From Megachile rotundata (lineage: Eukaryota; Arthropoda; Insecta; Hymenoptera; Megachilidae), in the NCBI RefSeq assembly GCF_050947335.1, contig NW_027473498.1:207600-271599 (forward strand): 64,000 nucleotides of DNA. The letters run 5' to 3'. This document shows positions 1 to 12,221 of the stretch, one piece after another. The position numbers and the translations under genes were made by a program. Under the pieces are notes generated by a model that saw only the letters and a list, made by a program, of their open reading frames with translations, did no database searches and had not been told where the DNA came from. Position 1 is the stretch's first letter. Each line of letters opens with the position of its first letter.

Positions 1-83
1 AGCCATATTATGCTTATATTATCGATAGAACGACAATAACTATACTTGTTACTCTTATTATTATCAATCTAACTCATATTATT
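1..83 (+). repeat. Monomer variant A (tattatcgat / cgacaataac)
   Basis: This is the first monomer of the window and the representative of one of the commonest variants. Diagnostic bases are TTATCG instead of TGATCG at unit positions 19-24, and cgacaataac instead of cgacaattac at 31-40. It is usually followed by an agaact (B) or agaaat (H or D) monomer. A sub-variant A' has gaatgac at positions 28-34 and catatcatt at its end, for example at 23,116. Confidence 0.95.
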
Positions 84-166
84 AGAACTATTAAGCTTAT
101 ATGATCGATAGAACGACAATTACTATACTTATTACTCTTATTATTATCAATCTAACTCATATTATT
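84..166 (+). repeat. Monomer variant B (agaactattaagctt)
   Basis: Representative of the agaact variant, which replaces agccatattatgctt at the 5' end and so creates a HindIII site (AAGCTT) at unit positions 10-15. The middle reads ttattactc. It nearly always follows an A monomer, so the A-B pair behaves as a conserved dimer. The same pair recurs at 1,661-1,826 and 2,823-2,988 and in all the X blocks. Confidence 0.95.
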
Positions 167-249
167 AGCCATATTATGCTTATATGATCGATAGAACGAC
201 AATTACTATACTTGTTACTCTTATTGTTATCAATCTAACTCATATTATT
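167..249 (+). repeat. Monomer variant C (standard unit with ttgttatc)
   Basis: This is close to the array consensus, with agccatattatgctta at the start, gatcgatagaacgac in the middle and cttattgttatc in the 3' half. It follows B and precedes an agaaat monomer in the conserved order. A sub-variant with gctatatt at the start is found at 23,282 and equivalent places. Confidence 0.93.
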
Positions 250-332
250 AGAAATATTAAGCTTATATGATCGATTGAACGACAATTACTATACTTGTTA
301 CTCTTATTGTTATCAATCTAACTCATACTATT
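250..332 (+). repeat. Monomer variant D (agaaatattaagctt, catactatt end)
   Basis: The agaaat start brings a HindIII site at unit positions 10-15, the middle has gattgaacgac, and the unit ends catactatt rather than catattatt. It is regularly followed by an aggatc monomer (E). Sub-variant D' has actatatttgtt (23,697). A derived form with gaaccac instead of gaacgac is found at 18,142, 33,041, 34,058, 35,573, 37,503, 38,001, 44,855, 55,328 and 60,993. Confidence 0.93.
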
Positions 333-415
333 AGCCATATTATGCTTATAGGATCGATAGAACGACAATTACTATACTTCTTACTCTTATTATTATCAAT
401 CTAACTCATATTATT
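333..415 (+). repeat. Monomer variant E (cttataggatcgat)
   Basis: Diagnostic bases are ataggatcg instead of atatgatcg at unit positions 16-24, and ttcttactc in the middle. It follows D in nearly every occurrence. Where F2 comes next, its last bases read catattata rather than catattatt. A sub-variant with tacatcttac is seen at 3,984, 4,731, 16,9xx, 30,0xx and 58,8xx, and marks one related set of blocks. Confidence 0.93.
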
Positions 416-498
416 AGCCATATTATGCTTATATGATCTATAGGACGACAATTACTATACTTGTTACTCTTATTTTTATCAATCTAACTCATATTATT
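416..498 (+). repeat. Monomer variant F (gatctataggacgac)
   Basis: The ClaI core is lost because ATCGAT reads ATCTAT, the next bases are aggacgac instead of agaacgac, and the 3' half has cttatttttatc. It follows E and precedes G in the conserved order. The closely related F2 keeps ATCGAT. Confidence 0.92.
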
Positions 499-581
499 AG
501 CCATATTATGCTTATACGATCGATTGAACGACAATAACAATACTTGTTACTCTTATTATTATCAATCTAACTCATATTATT
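499..581 (+). repeat. Monomer variant G (gattgaacgacaataacaat)
   Basis: The middle reads gattgaacgacaataacaat. This copy has the private change atacgatcg. G is normally followed by an agaaat monomer (D or D'). A sub-variant with ttactcgtatt marks the set at 3,871, 15,427, 16,757, 28,580, 29,911 and 58,693. Confidence 0.92.
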
Positions 582-747
582 AGAAATATTAAGCTTATAT
601 GATCGATTGAACGACAATTACTATACTTGTTACTCTTATTGTTATCAATCTAACTCATACTATTAGCCATATTATGCTTATAGGATCGATAGAACGACAA
701 TTACTATACTTCTTACTCTTATTATTATCAATCTAACTCATATTATT

Positions 748-830
748 AGCCATATTATGCTTATATGATCGATAGGACGACAACTACTATACTTGTTACT
801 CTTATTTTTATCAATCTAACTCATATTATT
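748..830 (+). repeat. Monomer variant F2 (gatcgataggacgac)
   Basis: It shares aggacgac and cttatttttatc with F but keeps the ATCGAT core. In most blocks it is preceded by catattata, the altered end of E. A sub-variant with ttgttgctc occurs beside the gaaccac form of D. Another sub-variant with cttatgtgatc recurs at 9,733-9,815, 20,958-21,040, 47,997-48,079 and 49.6 kb. Confidence 0.9.
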
Positions 831-913
831 AGCCATATTATGCTTATATGATCGATTGAACGACAATTTCTATACTTGTTACTCTCATTATTATCAATCT
901 AACTCATATTATT
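831..913 (+). repeat. Monomer variant L (caatttctatac, tctcattatt)
   Basis: The middle carries gattgaacgacaatttctat and the 3' half reads ttactctcattatt. It follows F2 and is usually followed by M, which shares the caatttct change. In this first copy it is followed instead by a ttattattg monomer. Confidence 0.9.
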
Positions 914-1494
914 AGCCATATTATGCTTATATGATCGATAGAACGACAATTACTATACTTATTATTGTTGTTATTATCAATCTAACTCATATTATTAGCC
1001 ATATTATGCTTATATGATCGATACAATGACAATTATTATTCTTCTTACTGTTATTATTATCAATCTAACTCATATTATTAGCCATATTATGCTTATATGA
1101 TCGATAGAATGACAGTTACTATACTAAGTACTCTTACTGTTGTCAATCTAACCCATATTATTAGCCATATTATGCTTATATTATCGATAGAACGACAATA
1201 ACTATACTTGTTACTCTTATTATTATCAATCTAACTCATATTATTGGCCATATTATGCTTATATTATCGATAGAACGACAATAACTATACTTGTTACTCT
1301 TATTATTATCAATCTAACCCATATTATTAGCCATATTATGCTTATATTATCGATAGAACGACAATAACTATACTTGTTACTCTTATTATTATCAATCTAA
1401 CTCATATTATTAGAAATATTAAGCTTATATGATCGATAGAACGACAATTACTATACTTATTATTGTTGTTATTATCAATCTAACTCATATTATT

Positions 1495-1577
1495 AGCCAT
1501 ATTATGCTTATATGATCGATACAATGACAATTACTATTCTTATTACTGTTATTATTATCAATATAACTCATATTATT
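1495..1577 (+). repeat. Monomer variant S (gatacaatgac, aatataactc)
   Basis: Diagnostic bases are gatacaatgac and, near the 3' end, aatataactc in place of aatctaactc. Equivalent copies have their acaat motif at 13,991, 27,147, 46,114 and 56,593. In the last four the distance to the next agctcat monomer is 816 bp; here it is 650 bp, which is two monomers less. A form with aatacaactc is found near 15,731 and 28,88x. Confidence 0.9.
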
Positions 1578-2158
1578 AGCCATATTATGCTTATATGATC
1601 GATAGAATGACAGTTACTATACTTAGTACTCTTACTGTTGTCAATCTAACTCATATTATTAGCCATATTATGCTTATATTATCGATAGAACGACAATAAC
1701 TATACTTGTTACTCTTATTATTATCAATCTAACTCATATTATTAGAACTATTAAGCTTATATGATCGATAGAACGACAATTACTATACTTATTACTCTTA
1801 TTATTATCAATCTAACTCATATTATTAGCCATATTATGCTTATATGATCGATAGAACGACAATTACTATACTTGTTACTCTTATTGTTATCAATCTAACT
1901 CATATTATTAGAAATATTAAGCTTATATGATCGATTGAACGACAATTACTATACTTGTTACTCTTATTGTTATCAATCTAACTCATAATATTAGCCATAT
2001 TATGCTTATAGGATCGATAGAACGACAATTACTATACTTCTTACTCTTATTATTATCAATCTAACTCATATTATTGGCCATATTATGCTTATATGATCGA
2101 TTGAACGACAATAACTATACTTGTTACTCTTATTATTATTAACCTAACTCATATTATT

Positions 2159-2241
2159 AGAAATATTAAGCTCATATGATCGATAGAACGACAATTACTA
2201 TACTTATTACTCTTATTATTATCAATCTAACTCATATTATT
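2159..2241 (+). repeat. Monomer variant V (agaaatattaagctcat)
   Basis: An agaaat-type monomer in which AAGCTT is changed to AAGCTC, destroying the HindIII site. It is preceded by a monomer ending attattaacctaactc. Members have the ctcat motif at 2,171, about 3,333, 14,807, about 16,218, 27,963, about 29,370, 46,930, 47,678, 57,409 and about 58,157. They are good landmarks for long-range duplications. Confidence 0.9.
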
Positions 2242-2324
2242 AGCCATATTATGATTATATGATCGATAGAACGACAATTACTATACTTATTACTCTTATT
2301 ATTATCAATCTAACTCATATTATT
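2242..2324 (+). repeat. Monomer variant with tatgattatatg
   Basis: The start reads agccatattatgattatatg, with GCTTAT changed to GATTAT. It follows V monomers and occurs once or twice in a row before a ttattattg unit. The same variant follows B inside the Z-type blocks, for example at 19,713 and 21,290. Confidence 0.88.
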
Positions 2325-2739
2325 AGCCATATTATGATTATATGATCGATAGAACGACAATTACTATACTTATTATTGTTGTTATTATCAATCTAACTCA
2401 TATTATTAGCCATATTATGCTTATATGATCGATAGAATGACAATTACTATTCTTATTACTGTTATTATTATCAATCTAAATCATATTATTAGCCATATTA
2501 TGCTTATATGATCGATAGAATGACAGTCACTGTACTTAGTACTCTTACTGTTGTCAATCTAACTCATATTATTAGCCATATTATGCTTATATTATCGATA
2601 GAACGACAATAACTATACTTGTTACTCTTATTATTATCAATCTAACTCATATTATTAGAACTATTAAGCTTATATGATCGATAGAACGACAATTACTATA
2701 CTTATTACTCTTATTATTATCAATCTAACTCATATTATT

Positions 2740-2822
2740 AGCCATATTATGCTTATATGATCGATTGAACGACAATTACTATACTTCTTACTCTTACTGT
2801 TGTCAATCTAACTCATATTATT
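2740..2822 (+). repeat. Hybrid monomer at the first tandem junction
   Basis: It begins with gattgaacgac, as in D or G, has ttcttactc in the middle, as in E, and ends with actgttgtc, as in J or K. No other unit in the window has this combination. It sits exactly at the boundary of the 1,661-3,902 duplication. Confidence 0.78.
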
Positions 2823-3818
2823 AGCCATATTATGCTTATATTATCGATAGAACGACAATAACTATACTTGTTACTCTTATTATTATCAATCTAACTCATA
2901 TTATTAGAACTATTAAGCTTATATGATCGATAGAACGACAATTACTATACTTATTACTCTTATTATTATCAATCTAACTCATATTATTAGCCATATTATG
3001 CTTATATGATCGATAGAACGACAATTACTATACTTGTTACTCTTATTGTTATCAATCTAACTCATATTATTAGAAATATTAAGCTTATATGATCGATTGA
3101 ACGACAATTACTATACTTGTTACTCTTATTGTTATCAATCTAACTCATAATATTAGCCATATTATGCTTATAGGATCGATAGAACGGCAATTACTATACT
3201 TCTTACTCTTATCATTATCAATCTAACTCATATTATTGGCAATATTATGCTTATATGATCGATTGAACGACAATAACTATACTTGTTACTCTTATTATTA
3301 TTAACCTAACTCATATTATTAGAAATATTAAGCTCATATGATCGATAGAACGACAATTACTATACTTATTACTCTTATTATTATCAATCTAACTCATATT
3401 ATTAGCCATATTATGATTATATGATCGATAGAACGACAATTACTATACTTATTATTGTTGTTATTATCAATCTAACTCATATTATTAGCCATATTATGCT
3501 TATATGATCGATAGAATGACAATTACTATTCTTATTACTGTTATTATTATCAATCTAAATCATATTATTAGCCATATTATGCTTATATGATCGATAGAAT
3601 GACAGTCACTGTACTTAGTACTCTTACTGTTGTCAATCTAACTCATATTATTAGCCATATTATGCTTATATTATCGATAGAACGACAATAACTATACTTG
3701 TTACTCTTATTATTATCAATCTAACTCATATTATTAGAACTATTAAGCTTATATGATCGATAGAACGACAATTACTATACTTATTACTCTTATTATTATC
3801 AATCTAACTCATATTATT

Positions 3819-3983
3819 AGCCATATTATGCTTATATGATCGATTTGAACGACAATAACAATACTTGTTACTCGTATTATTATCAATCTAACTCATATTA
3901 TTAGAAATATTAAGCTTATATGATCGATGAACGACAATTACTATACTTGTTACTCTTATTGTTATCAATCTACTCATACTATT
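3819..3983 (+). repeat. Two monomers with three one-base indels
   Basis: The G-type unit is 84 bp (extra t, gatttgaac, near 3,846). The following D unit is 81 bp (gatcgatgaac near 3,928 and aatctactc near 3,971). Three frame-breaking changes in 130 bp contrast with thousands of phase-perfect bases around them, so a local consensus problem is possible. Confidence 0.75.
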
Positions 3984-5145
3984 AGCCATATTATGCTTAT
4001 AGGATCGATAGAACGACAATTACTATACATCTTACTCTTATTATTATCAATCTAACTCATATTATAAGCCATATTATGCTTATATGATCGATAGGACGAC
4101 AATTACTATACTTGTTACTCTTATTTTTATCAATCTAACTCATATTATTAGCCATATTATGCTTATATGATCGACAGAATGACAATTACTATTCTTATTA
4201 CTGTTATTATTATCAATCTAACTCATATTATTAGCCATATTATGCTTATATGATCGACAGAATGACAGTTACTATACTTAGTACTCTTACTGTTGTCAAT
4301 CTAACTCATATTATTAGCCATATTATGCTTATATGATCGATAGAATGACAGTTACTATACTTAGTACTCTTACTGTTGTCAATCTAACTCATATTATTAG
4401 CCATATTATGCTTATATTATCGATCGAATGACAATTACTATTCTTATTACTGTTATTATTATCAATCTAAATCATATTATTAGCCATATTATGCTTATAT
4501 GATCGATAGAATGACAGTCACTGTACTTAGTACTCTTACTGTTGTCAATCTAACTCATATTATTAGCCATATTATGCTTATATTATCGATAGAACGACAA
4601 TAACTATACTTGTTACTCTTATTATTATCAATCTAACTCATATTATTAGAACTATTAAGCTTATATGATCGATAGAACGACAATTACTATACTTATTACT
4701 CTTATTATTATCAATCTAACTCATATTATTAGCCATATTATGCTTATAGGATCGATAGAACGACAATTACTATACATCTTACTCTTATTATTATCAATCT
4801 AACTCATATTATAAGCCATATTATGCTTATATGATCGATAGGACGACAATTACTATACTTGTTACTCTTATTTTTATCAATCTAACTCATATTATTAGCC
4901 ATATTATGCTTATATGATCGACAGAATGACAATTACTATTCTTATTACTGTTATTATTATCAATCTAACTCATATTATTAGCCATATTATGCTTATATGA
5001 TCGACAGAATGACAGTTACTATACTTAGTACTCTTACTGTTGTCAATCTAACTCATATTATTAGCCATATTATGCTTATATGATCGATAGAATGACAGTT
5101 ACTATACTTAGTACTCTTACTGTTGTCAATCTAACTCATATTATT
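3984..5145 (+). repeat. Five-monomer cassette repeated 747 bp apart
   Basis: The order E(tacatc)-F2-I(gacag)-J-K at 3,984-4,398 is repeated at 4,731-5,145. Between them lie a hybrid A/I monomer (4,399-4,481), a gacagtcac K, an A and a B. The pattern fits a nine-monomer unequal exchange. Confidence 0.8.
4399..4481 (+). repeat. Hybrid A/I monomer
   Basis: It starts with the A-type tattatcgat and continues with gatcgaatgac and actattcttattactg from I. The reading gatcgatcgaat at the join is seen nowhere else in the window. It lies between the two five-monomer cassettes. Confidence 0.78.
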
Positions 5146-6307
5146 AGCCATATTATGCTTATATTATCGATAGAACGACAATAACTATACTTGTTACTCT
5201 CATTATTATCAATCTAACTCATATTATTAGCCATATTATGCTTATATGATCGATTGAATGACAATTACTATACTTGTTACTCTCATTATTATCAATCTAA
5301 CTCATATTATTAGCCATATTATGCTTATATGATCGATAGAACGACAATTACTATACTTATTATTGTTGTTATTATCAATCTAACTCATATTATTAGCCAT
5401 ATTATGCTTATATGATCGACAGAATGACAGTTACTATACTTAGTACTCTTACTGTTGTCAATCTAACTCATATTATTAGCCATATTATGCTTATATGATC
5501 GATAGAATGGCCGTTACTATACATATTACTCTTACTTTTATCAATCTAACTCATATTATTAGCCATATTATGCTTATATGATCGATAGAACGACAATTAG
5601 TATACTTATTACTCTTATTAATATCAATCTAACTCATATTATTGGCCATATTATGCTTATATGATCGATTGAACGACAATTTCTAAACCTGTTACTCTCA
5701 TTATTATCAATCTAACTCATATTATTAGCCATATTATGCTTATATCATCGATAGAATGGCAATTACTATACATATTACTCTTACTTTTATCAATCTAACT
5801 CATATTATTAGCCATATTATGCTTATATGATCGATTGAACGACAATTACTATACTTATTATTGTTGTTATTATCAATCTAACTCATATTATTAGCCATAT
5901 TATGCTTATATGATCGATAGAATGACAATTACTATTCTTACTACTGTTATTATTATCAATCTAACTCATATTATTAGCCATATTATGCTTATATGATCGA
6001 TAGAATGACAGTTACTATACTAAGTACTCTTACTGTTGCCAATCTAACCCATATTATTAGCCATATTATGCTTATATTATCGATAGAACGACAATAACTA
6101 TACTTGTTACTCTTATTATTATCAATCTAACTCATATTATTAGAAATATTAAGCTTATATGATCGATAGAACGACAATTACTATACTTATTATTGTTGTT
6201 ATTATCAATCTAACTCATATTATTAGCCATATTATGCTTATATGATCGATAGAATGACAATTACTATTCTTATTACTGTTATTATTATCAATCTAACTCA
6301 TATTATT

Positions 6308-6391
6308 AGCCATATTATGCTTATATGATCGACAGAATGACAGTTACTATACTTAGTACTCTTACTGTTGTCAATCTAACTCATATTATTA
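6308..6391 (+). repeat. 84-bp J monomer with one extra base
   Basis: The unit ends attattaagcc instead of attattagcc, so it is 84 bp, a multiple of three. As a result the same frame continues into the next monomer, and a 62-codon open frame arises by chance at 6,325-6,513. The counterpart in Z2 is a normal 83 bp. Confidence 0.88.
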
Positions 6392-6806
6392 AGCCATATT
6401 ATGCTTATATGATCGATAGAATGACAGTTACTATACTTAGTACTCTTACTGTTGTCAATCTAACTCATATTATTAGCCATATTATGCTTATATTATCGAT
6501 AGAACGACAATAACTATACTTGTTACTCTTATTATTATCAATCTAACTCATATCATTAGAACTATTAAGCTTATATGATCGATAGAACGACAATTACTAT
6601 ACTTATTACTCTTATTATTATCAATCTAACTCATATTATTAGCCATATTATGCTTATATGATCGATAGAACGACAATTACTATACTTGTTACTCTTATTG
6701 TTATCAATCTAACTCATATTATTAGCCATATTATGCTTATATGATCTATAGGACGACAATTACTATACTTGTTACTCTTATTTTTATCAATCTAACTCAT
6801 ATTATT

Positions 6807-7138
6807 AGCCATATTATGCTTATATGATCGATTGAACGACAATTACTATACTTGTTGCTCTTATTTTTATCAATCTAACTCATATTATTAGCCATATTAT
6901 GCTTATATGATCGATTGAACGACAATTTCTATACTTGTTACTCTCATTATTATCAATCTAACTCATATTATTAGCCATATTATGCTTATATGATCGATTG
7001 AACGACAATTTCTAAACCTGTTACTCTCATTATTATTAATCTAACTCATATTATTAGCCATATTATGCTTATATGATCGATAGAATGGCAATTACTATAC
7101 ATATTACTCTTACTTTTATCAATCTAACTCATATTATT
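6807..7138 (+). repeat. Four-monomer swap inside block Z1
   Basis: Here the order is a hybrid (gattgaac front, ttgctctta tail), L, M and N(gaatggc). At the same place in Z2 (18,032-18,363) it is G, D(gaaccac), E and F2. Both flanks align (F before, O after) and the length is exactly equal at 332 bp. This fits a conversion-like exchange or paired unequal exchanges. Confidence 0.78.
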
Positions 7139-7470
7139 AGCCATATTATGCTTATATGATCGATTGAATGACACTTACTATACTTGTTACTCTCATTATT
7201 ATCAATCTAACTCATATTATTAGCCATATTATGCTTATATGATCGATAGAACGACAATCACTATACTTATTATTGTTGTTATTATCAATCTAACTCATAT
7301 TATTAGCCATATTATGCTTATATGATCGATAGAATGACAATTACTATTCTTATTACTGTTATTATTATCAATCTAACTCATATTATTAGCCATATTATGC
7401 TTATATGATCGACAGAATGACAGTTACTATACTTAGTACTCTTACTGTTGTCAATCTAACTCATATTATT

Positions 7471-7574
7471 AGCCATATTATGCTTATATTATCGATAGAA
7501 CGACAATAACTATACTTGTTACTCATATTATTATCAATCTAACTCATATTATTATCAATCTAACTCATATTATT
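7471..7574 (+). repeat. 104-bp extended monomer, copy 1
   Basis: An A-type monomer with ttactcatatt in place of ttactcttatt and a 21-bp internal duplication of its 3' end, running from the first atcaatct to the last attatt. Both ends of the duplication are bounded by ATTATT. It is followed by a D monomer at 7,575 and preceded by J. This is the first of eleven. Confidence 0.95.
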
Positions 7575-8238
7575 AGAAATATTAAGCTTATATGATCGAT
7601 TGAACGACAATTACTATACTTGTTACTCTTATTGTTATCAATCTAACTCATACTATTAGCCATATTATGCTTATAGGATCGATAGAACGACAATTACTAT
7701 ACTTCTTACTCTTATTATTATCAATCTAACTCATATTATTAGCCATATTATGCTTATATGATCGATAGAATGACAATTACTATTCTTATTACTGTTATTA
7801 TTATCAATCTAACTCATATTATTAGCCATATTATGCTTATATGATCGACAGAATGACAGTTACTATACTAAGTACTCTTACTGTTGTCAATCTAACCCAT
7901 ATTATTAGCCATATTATGCTTATATTATCGATAGAACGACAATAACTATACTTGTTACTCTTATTATTATCAATCTAACCCATATTATTAGCCATATTAT
8001 GCTTATATTATCGATAGAACGACAATAACTATACTTGTTACTCTTATTATTATCAATCTAACTCATATTATTAGAAATATTAAGCTTATATGATCGATAG
8101 AACGACAATTACTATACTTCTTACTCTTATTATTATCAATCTAACTCATATTATTAGCCATATTATGCTTATATGATCGATAGGACGACAATTACTATAC
8201 TTGTTACTCTTATTTTTATCAATCTAACTCATATTATT

Positions 8239-11200
8239 AGCCATATTATGCTTATATGATCGATAGAATGACAGTTACTATACTTAGTACTCTTACTGTT
8301 GTCAATCTAACTCATATTATTAGCCATATTATGCTTATATTATCGATAGAACGACAATAACTATACTTGTTACTCTTATTATTATCAATCTAACTCATAT
8401 TATTAGAACTATTAAGCTTATATGATCGATAGAACGACAATTACTATACTTATTACTCTTATTATTATCAATCTAACTCATATTATTAGCCATATTATGC
8501 TTATATGATCGATAGAACGACAATTACTATACTTATTATTGTTGTTATTATCAAGCTAACTCATATTATTAGCCATATTATGCTTATATGATCGATAGAA
8601 TGACAATTACTATTCTTATTACTGTTATTATTATCAATCTAACTCATATTATTAGCCATATTACGCTTATATGATCGACAGAATGACAGTTACTATACTT
8701 AGTACTCTTACTGTTGTCAATCTAACTCATATTATTAGCCATATTATGCTTATATGATCGATAGAATGACAGTTACTATACTTAGTACTCTTACTGTTGT
8801 CAATCTAACTCATATTTTTAGCCATATTATGCTTATATTATCGATAGAGCGACAATAACTATAGTTGTTACTCTTATTATTATCAATCTAACTCATATTA
8901 TTAGAAATATTAAGCTTATATGATCGATTGAACGACAATTACTATACTTGTTACTCTTATTGTTATCAATCTAACTCATACTATTAGCCATATTATGCTT
9001 ATAGGATCGATAGAACGACAATTACTATACTTCTTACTCTTATTATTATCAATCTAACTCATATTATAAGCCATATTATGCTTATATGATCGATAGGACG
9101 ACAATTACTATACTTGTTACTCTTATTTTTATCAATCTAACTCATATTATTAGCCATATTATGCTTATATGATCGATTGAACGACAATTTCTATACTTGT
9201 TACTCTCATTATTATCAATCTAACTCATATTATTAGCCATATTATGCTTATATGATCGATTGAACGACAATTTCTAAACCTGTTACTCTCATTATTATCA
9301 ATCTAACTCATATTATTAGCCATATTATGCTTATATGATCGATAGAATGGCAATTACTATACATATTACTCTTACTTTTATCAATCTGACTCATATTATT
9401 AGCCATATTATGCTTATATGATCGATTGAATGACACTTACTATACTTGTTACTCTCATTATTATCAATCTAACTCATATTATTAGCCATATTATGCTTAT
9501 ATGATCGATAGAAGGACAATTACTATACTTATTATTGTTGTTATTATCAATCTAACTCATATTATTAGCCATATTATGCTTATATTATCGATAGAACGAC
9601 AATAACTATACTTGTTACTCTTATTATTATCAATCTAACTCATATTATTAGAAATATTAAGCTTATATGATCGATAGAACGACAATTACTATACTTAGTA
9701 CTCTTACTGTTGTCAATCTAACTCATATTATTAGCCATATTATGCTTATGTGATCGATAGGACGACAATTACTATACTTGTTACTCTTATTTTTATCAAT
9801 CTAACTCATATTATTAGCCATATTATGCTTATATGATCGATAGAATGACAGTTACTATACTTAGTACTCTTACTGTTGTCAATCTAACTCATATTATTAG
9901 CCATATTATGCTTATATTATCGATAGAACGACAATAACTATACTTGTTACTCTTATTATTATCAATCTAACTCATATTATTAGAAATATTAAGCTTATAT
10001 GATCGATAGAACGACAATTACCATACTTATTATTGTTGTTATTATCAATCTAACTCATATTATTAGCCATATTATGCTTATATGATCGATAGAATGACAA
10101 TTACTATTCTTATTACTGTTATTATTATCAATCTAACTCATATTATTAGCCATATTATGCTTATATGATCGACAGAATGACAGTTACTATACTTAGTACT
10201 CTTACTGTTGTCAATCTAACTCATATTATTAGCCATATTATGCTTATATGATCGATAGAATGACAGTTACTATACTTAGTACTCTTACTGTTGTCAATCT
10301 AACTCATATTATTAGCCATATTATGCTTATATTATCGATAGAACGACAATAACTATACTTGTTACTCCTATTATTATCAATCTAACTCATATTATTAGAA
10401 CTATTAAGCTTATATGATCGATAGAACGACAATTACTATACTTATTACTCTTATTATTATCAATCTAACTCATATTATTAGCCATATTATGCTTATATGA
10501 TCGATAGAACGACAATTACTATACTTATTATTGTTGTTATTATCAAGCTAACTCATAGTATTAGCCATATTATGCTTATATGATCGATAGAATGACAATT
10601 ACTATTCTTATTACTGTTATTATTATCAATCTAACTCATATTATTAGCCATATTATGCTTATATGATCGACAGAATGACAGTTACTATACTTAGTACTCT
10701 TACTGTTGTCAATCTAACTCATATTATTAGCCATATTATGCTTATATGATCGATAGAATGACAGTTACTATACTTAGTACTCTTACTGTTGTCAATCTAA
10801 CTCATATTTTTAGCCATATTATGCTTATATTATCGATAGAGCGACAATAACTATAGTTGTTACTCTTATTATTATCAATCTAACTCATATTATTAGAAAT
10901 ATTAAGCTTATATGATCGATTGAACGACAATTACTATACTTGTTACTCTTATTGTTATCAATCTAACTCATACTATTAGCCATATTATGCTTATAGGATC
11001 GATAGAACGACAATTACTATACTTCTTACTCTTATTATTATCAATCTAACTCATATTATAAGCCATATTATGCTTATATGATCGATAGGACGACAATTAC
11101 TATACTTGTTACTCTTATTTTTATCAATCTAACTCATATTATTAGCCATATTATGCTTATATGATCGATTGAACGACAATTTCTATACTTGTTACTCTCA

Positions 11201-12221
11201 TTATTATCAATCTAACTCATATTATTAGCCATATTATGCTTATATGATCGATTGAACGACAATTTCTAAACCTGTTACTCTCATTATTATCAATCTAACT
11301 CATATTATTAGCCATATTATGCTTATATGATCGATAGAATGGCAATTACTATACATATTACTCTTACTTTTATCAATCTGACTCATATTATTAGCCATAT
11401 TATGCTTATATGATCGATTGAATGACACTTACTATACTTGTTACTCTCATTATTATCAATCTAACTCATATTATTAGCCATATTATGCTTATATGATCGA
11501 TAGAAGGACAATTACTATACTTATTATTGTTGTTATTATCAATCTAACTCATATTATTAGCCATATTATGCTTATATTATCGATAGAACGACAATAACTA
11601 TACTTGTTACTCTTATTGTTATCAATCTAACTCATATTATTAGAAATATTAAGCTTATATGATCGATAGAACGACAATTACTATACTTAGTACTCTTACT
11701 GTTGTCAATCTAACTCATATTATTAGCCATATTATGCTTATGTGATCGATAGGACGACAATTACTATACTTGTTACTCTTATTTTTATCAATCTAACTCA
11801 TATTATTAGCCATATTATGCTTATATGATCGATAGAATGACAGTTACTATACTTAGTACTCTTACTGTTGTCAATCTAACTCATATTATTAGCCATATTA
11901 TGCTTATATTATCGATAGAACGACAATAACTATACTTGTTACTCTTATTATTATCAATCTAACTCATATTATTAGAAATATTAAGCTTATATGATCGATA
12001 GAACGACAATTACTATACTTATTATTGTTGTTATTATCAATCTAACTCATATTATTAGCCATATTATGCTTATATGATCGATAGAATGACAATTACTATT
12101 CTTATTACTGTTATTATTATCAATCTAACTCATATTATTAGCCATATTATGCTTATATGATCGACAGAATGACAGTTACTATACTTAGTACTCTTACTGT
12201 TTCAATCTAACTCATATTATT
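8239..12221 (+). repeat. 24-monomer tandem duplication
   Basis: Copy 1 is 8,239-10,230 and copy 2 is 10,231-12,221. The gagcgac landmark (8,847 and 10,839) is offset by exactly 1,992 bp, which is 24 units. Copy 2 is one base shorter because gttgtc reads gtttc near 12,201. A few substitutions separate the copies, for example ctcatagtatt near 10,555 and a taccatac at 10,020. Confidence 0.88.

Larger units (their letters stand above)
1661..3902 (+). repeat. Local tandem duplication of a 13- to 14-monomer segment
   Basis: The order A-B-C-D-E-G-V-gattatat-I-K(gacagtcac)-A-B at 1,661-2,739 recurs from 2,823. The second copy has one gattatat monomer where the first has two. The join is the hybrid monomer at 2,740-2,822. 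The two copies are close but not identical; for example, the second has gaacggcaatt near 3,185. Confidence 0.8.
5810..9898 (+). repeat. Block Z1, first copy of the Z-type segment
   Basis: It aligns with 17,036-21,123 at an offset of 11,226 bp, dropping to 11,225 after the extra base at 6,391. Shared landmarks are the gttgccaatc unit, the 104-bp monomer, the gagcgac unit, the aatctgactc unit, the gaaggac unit and the cttatgtgatc unit. The one clear difference is 6,807-7,138, where four monomers differ in type. Further copies start at 59,887, and a core copy lies at 39,157-41,584. Confidence 0.85.

Noticed and set aside
6325..6513. 62-codon open reading frame
   Set aside because: It is satellite sequence. 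An extra base at 6,391 makes one monomer 84 bp, so the same frame continues and the peptide simply repeats itself. There is no non-satellite sequence, plausible domain or conserved equivalent in other copies.
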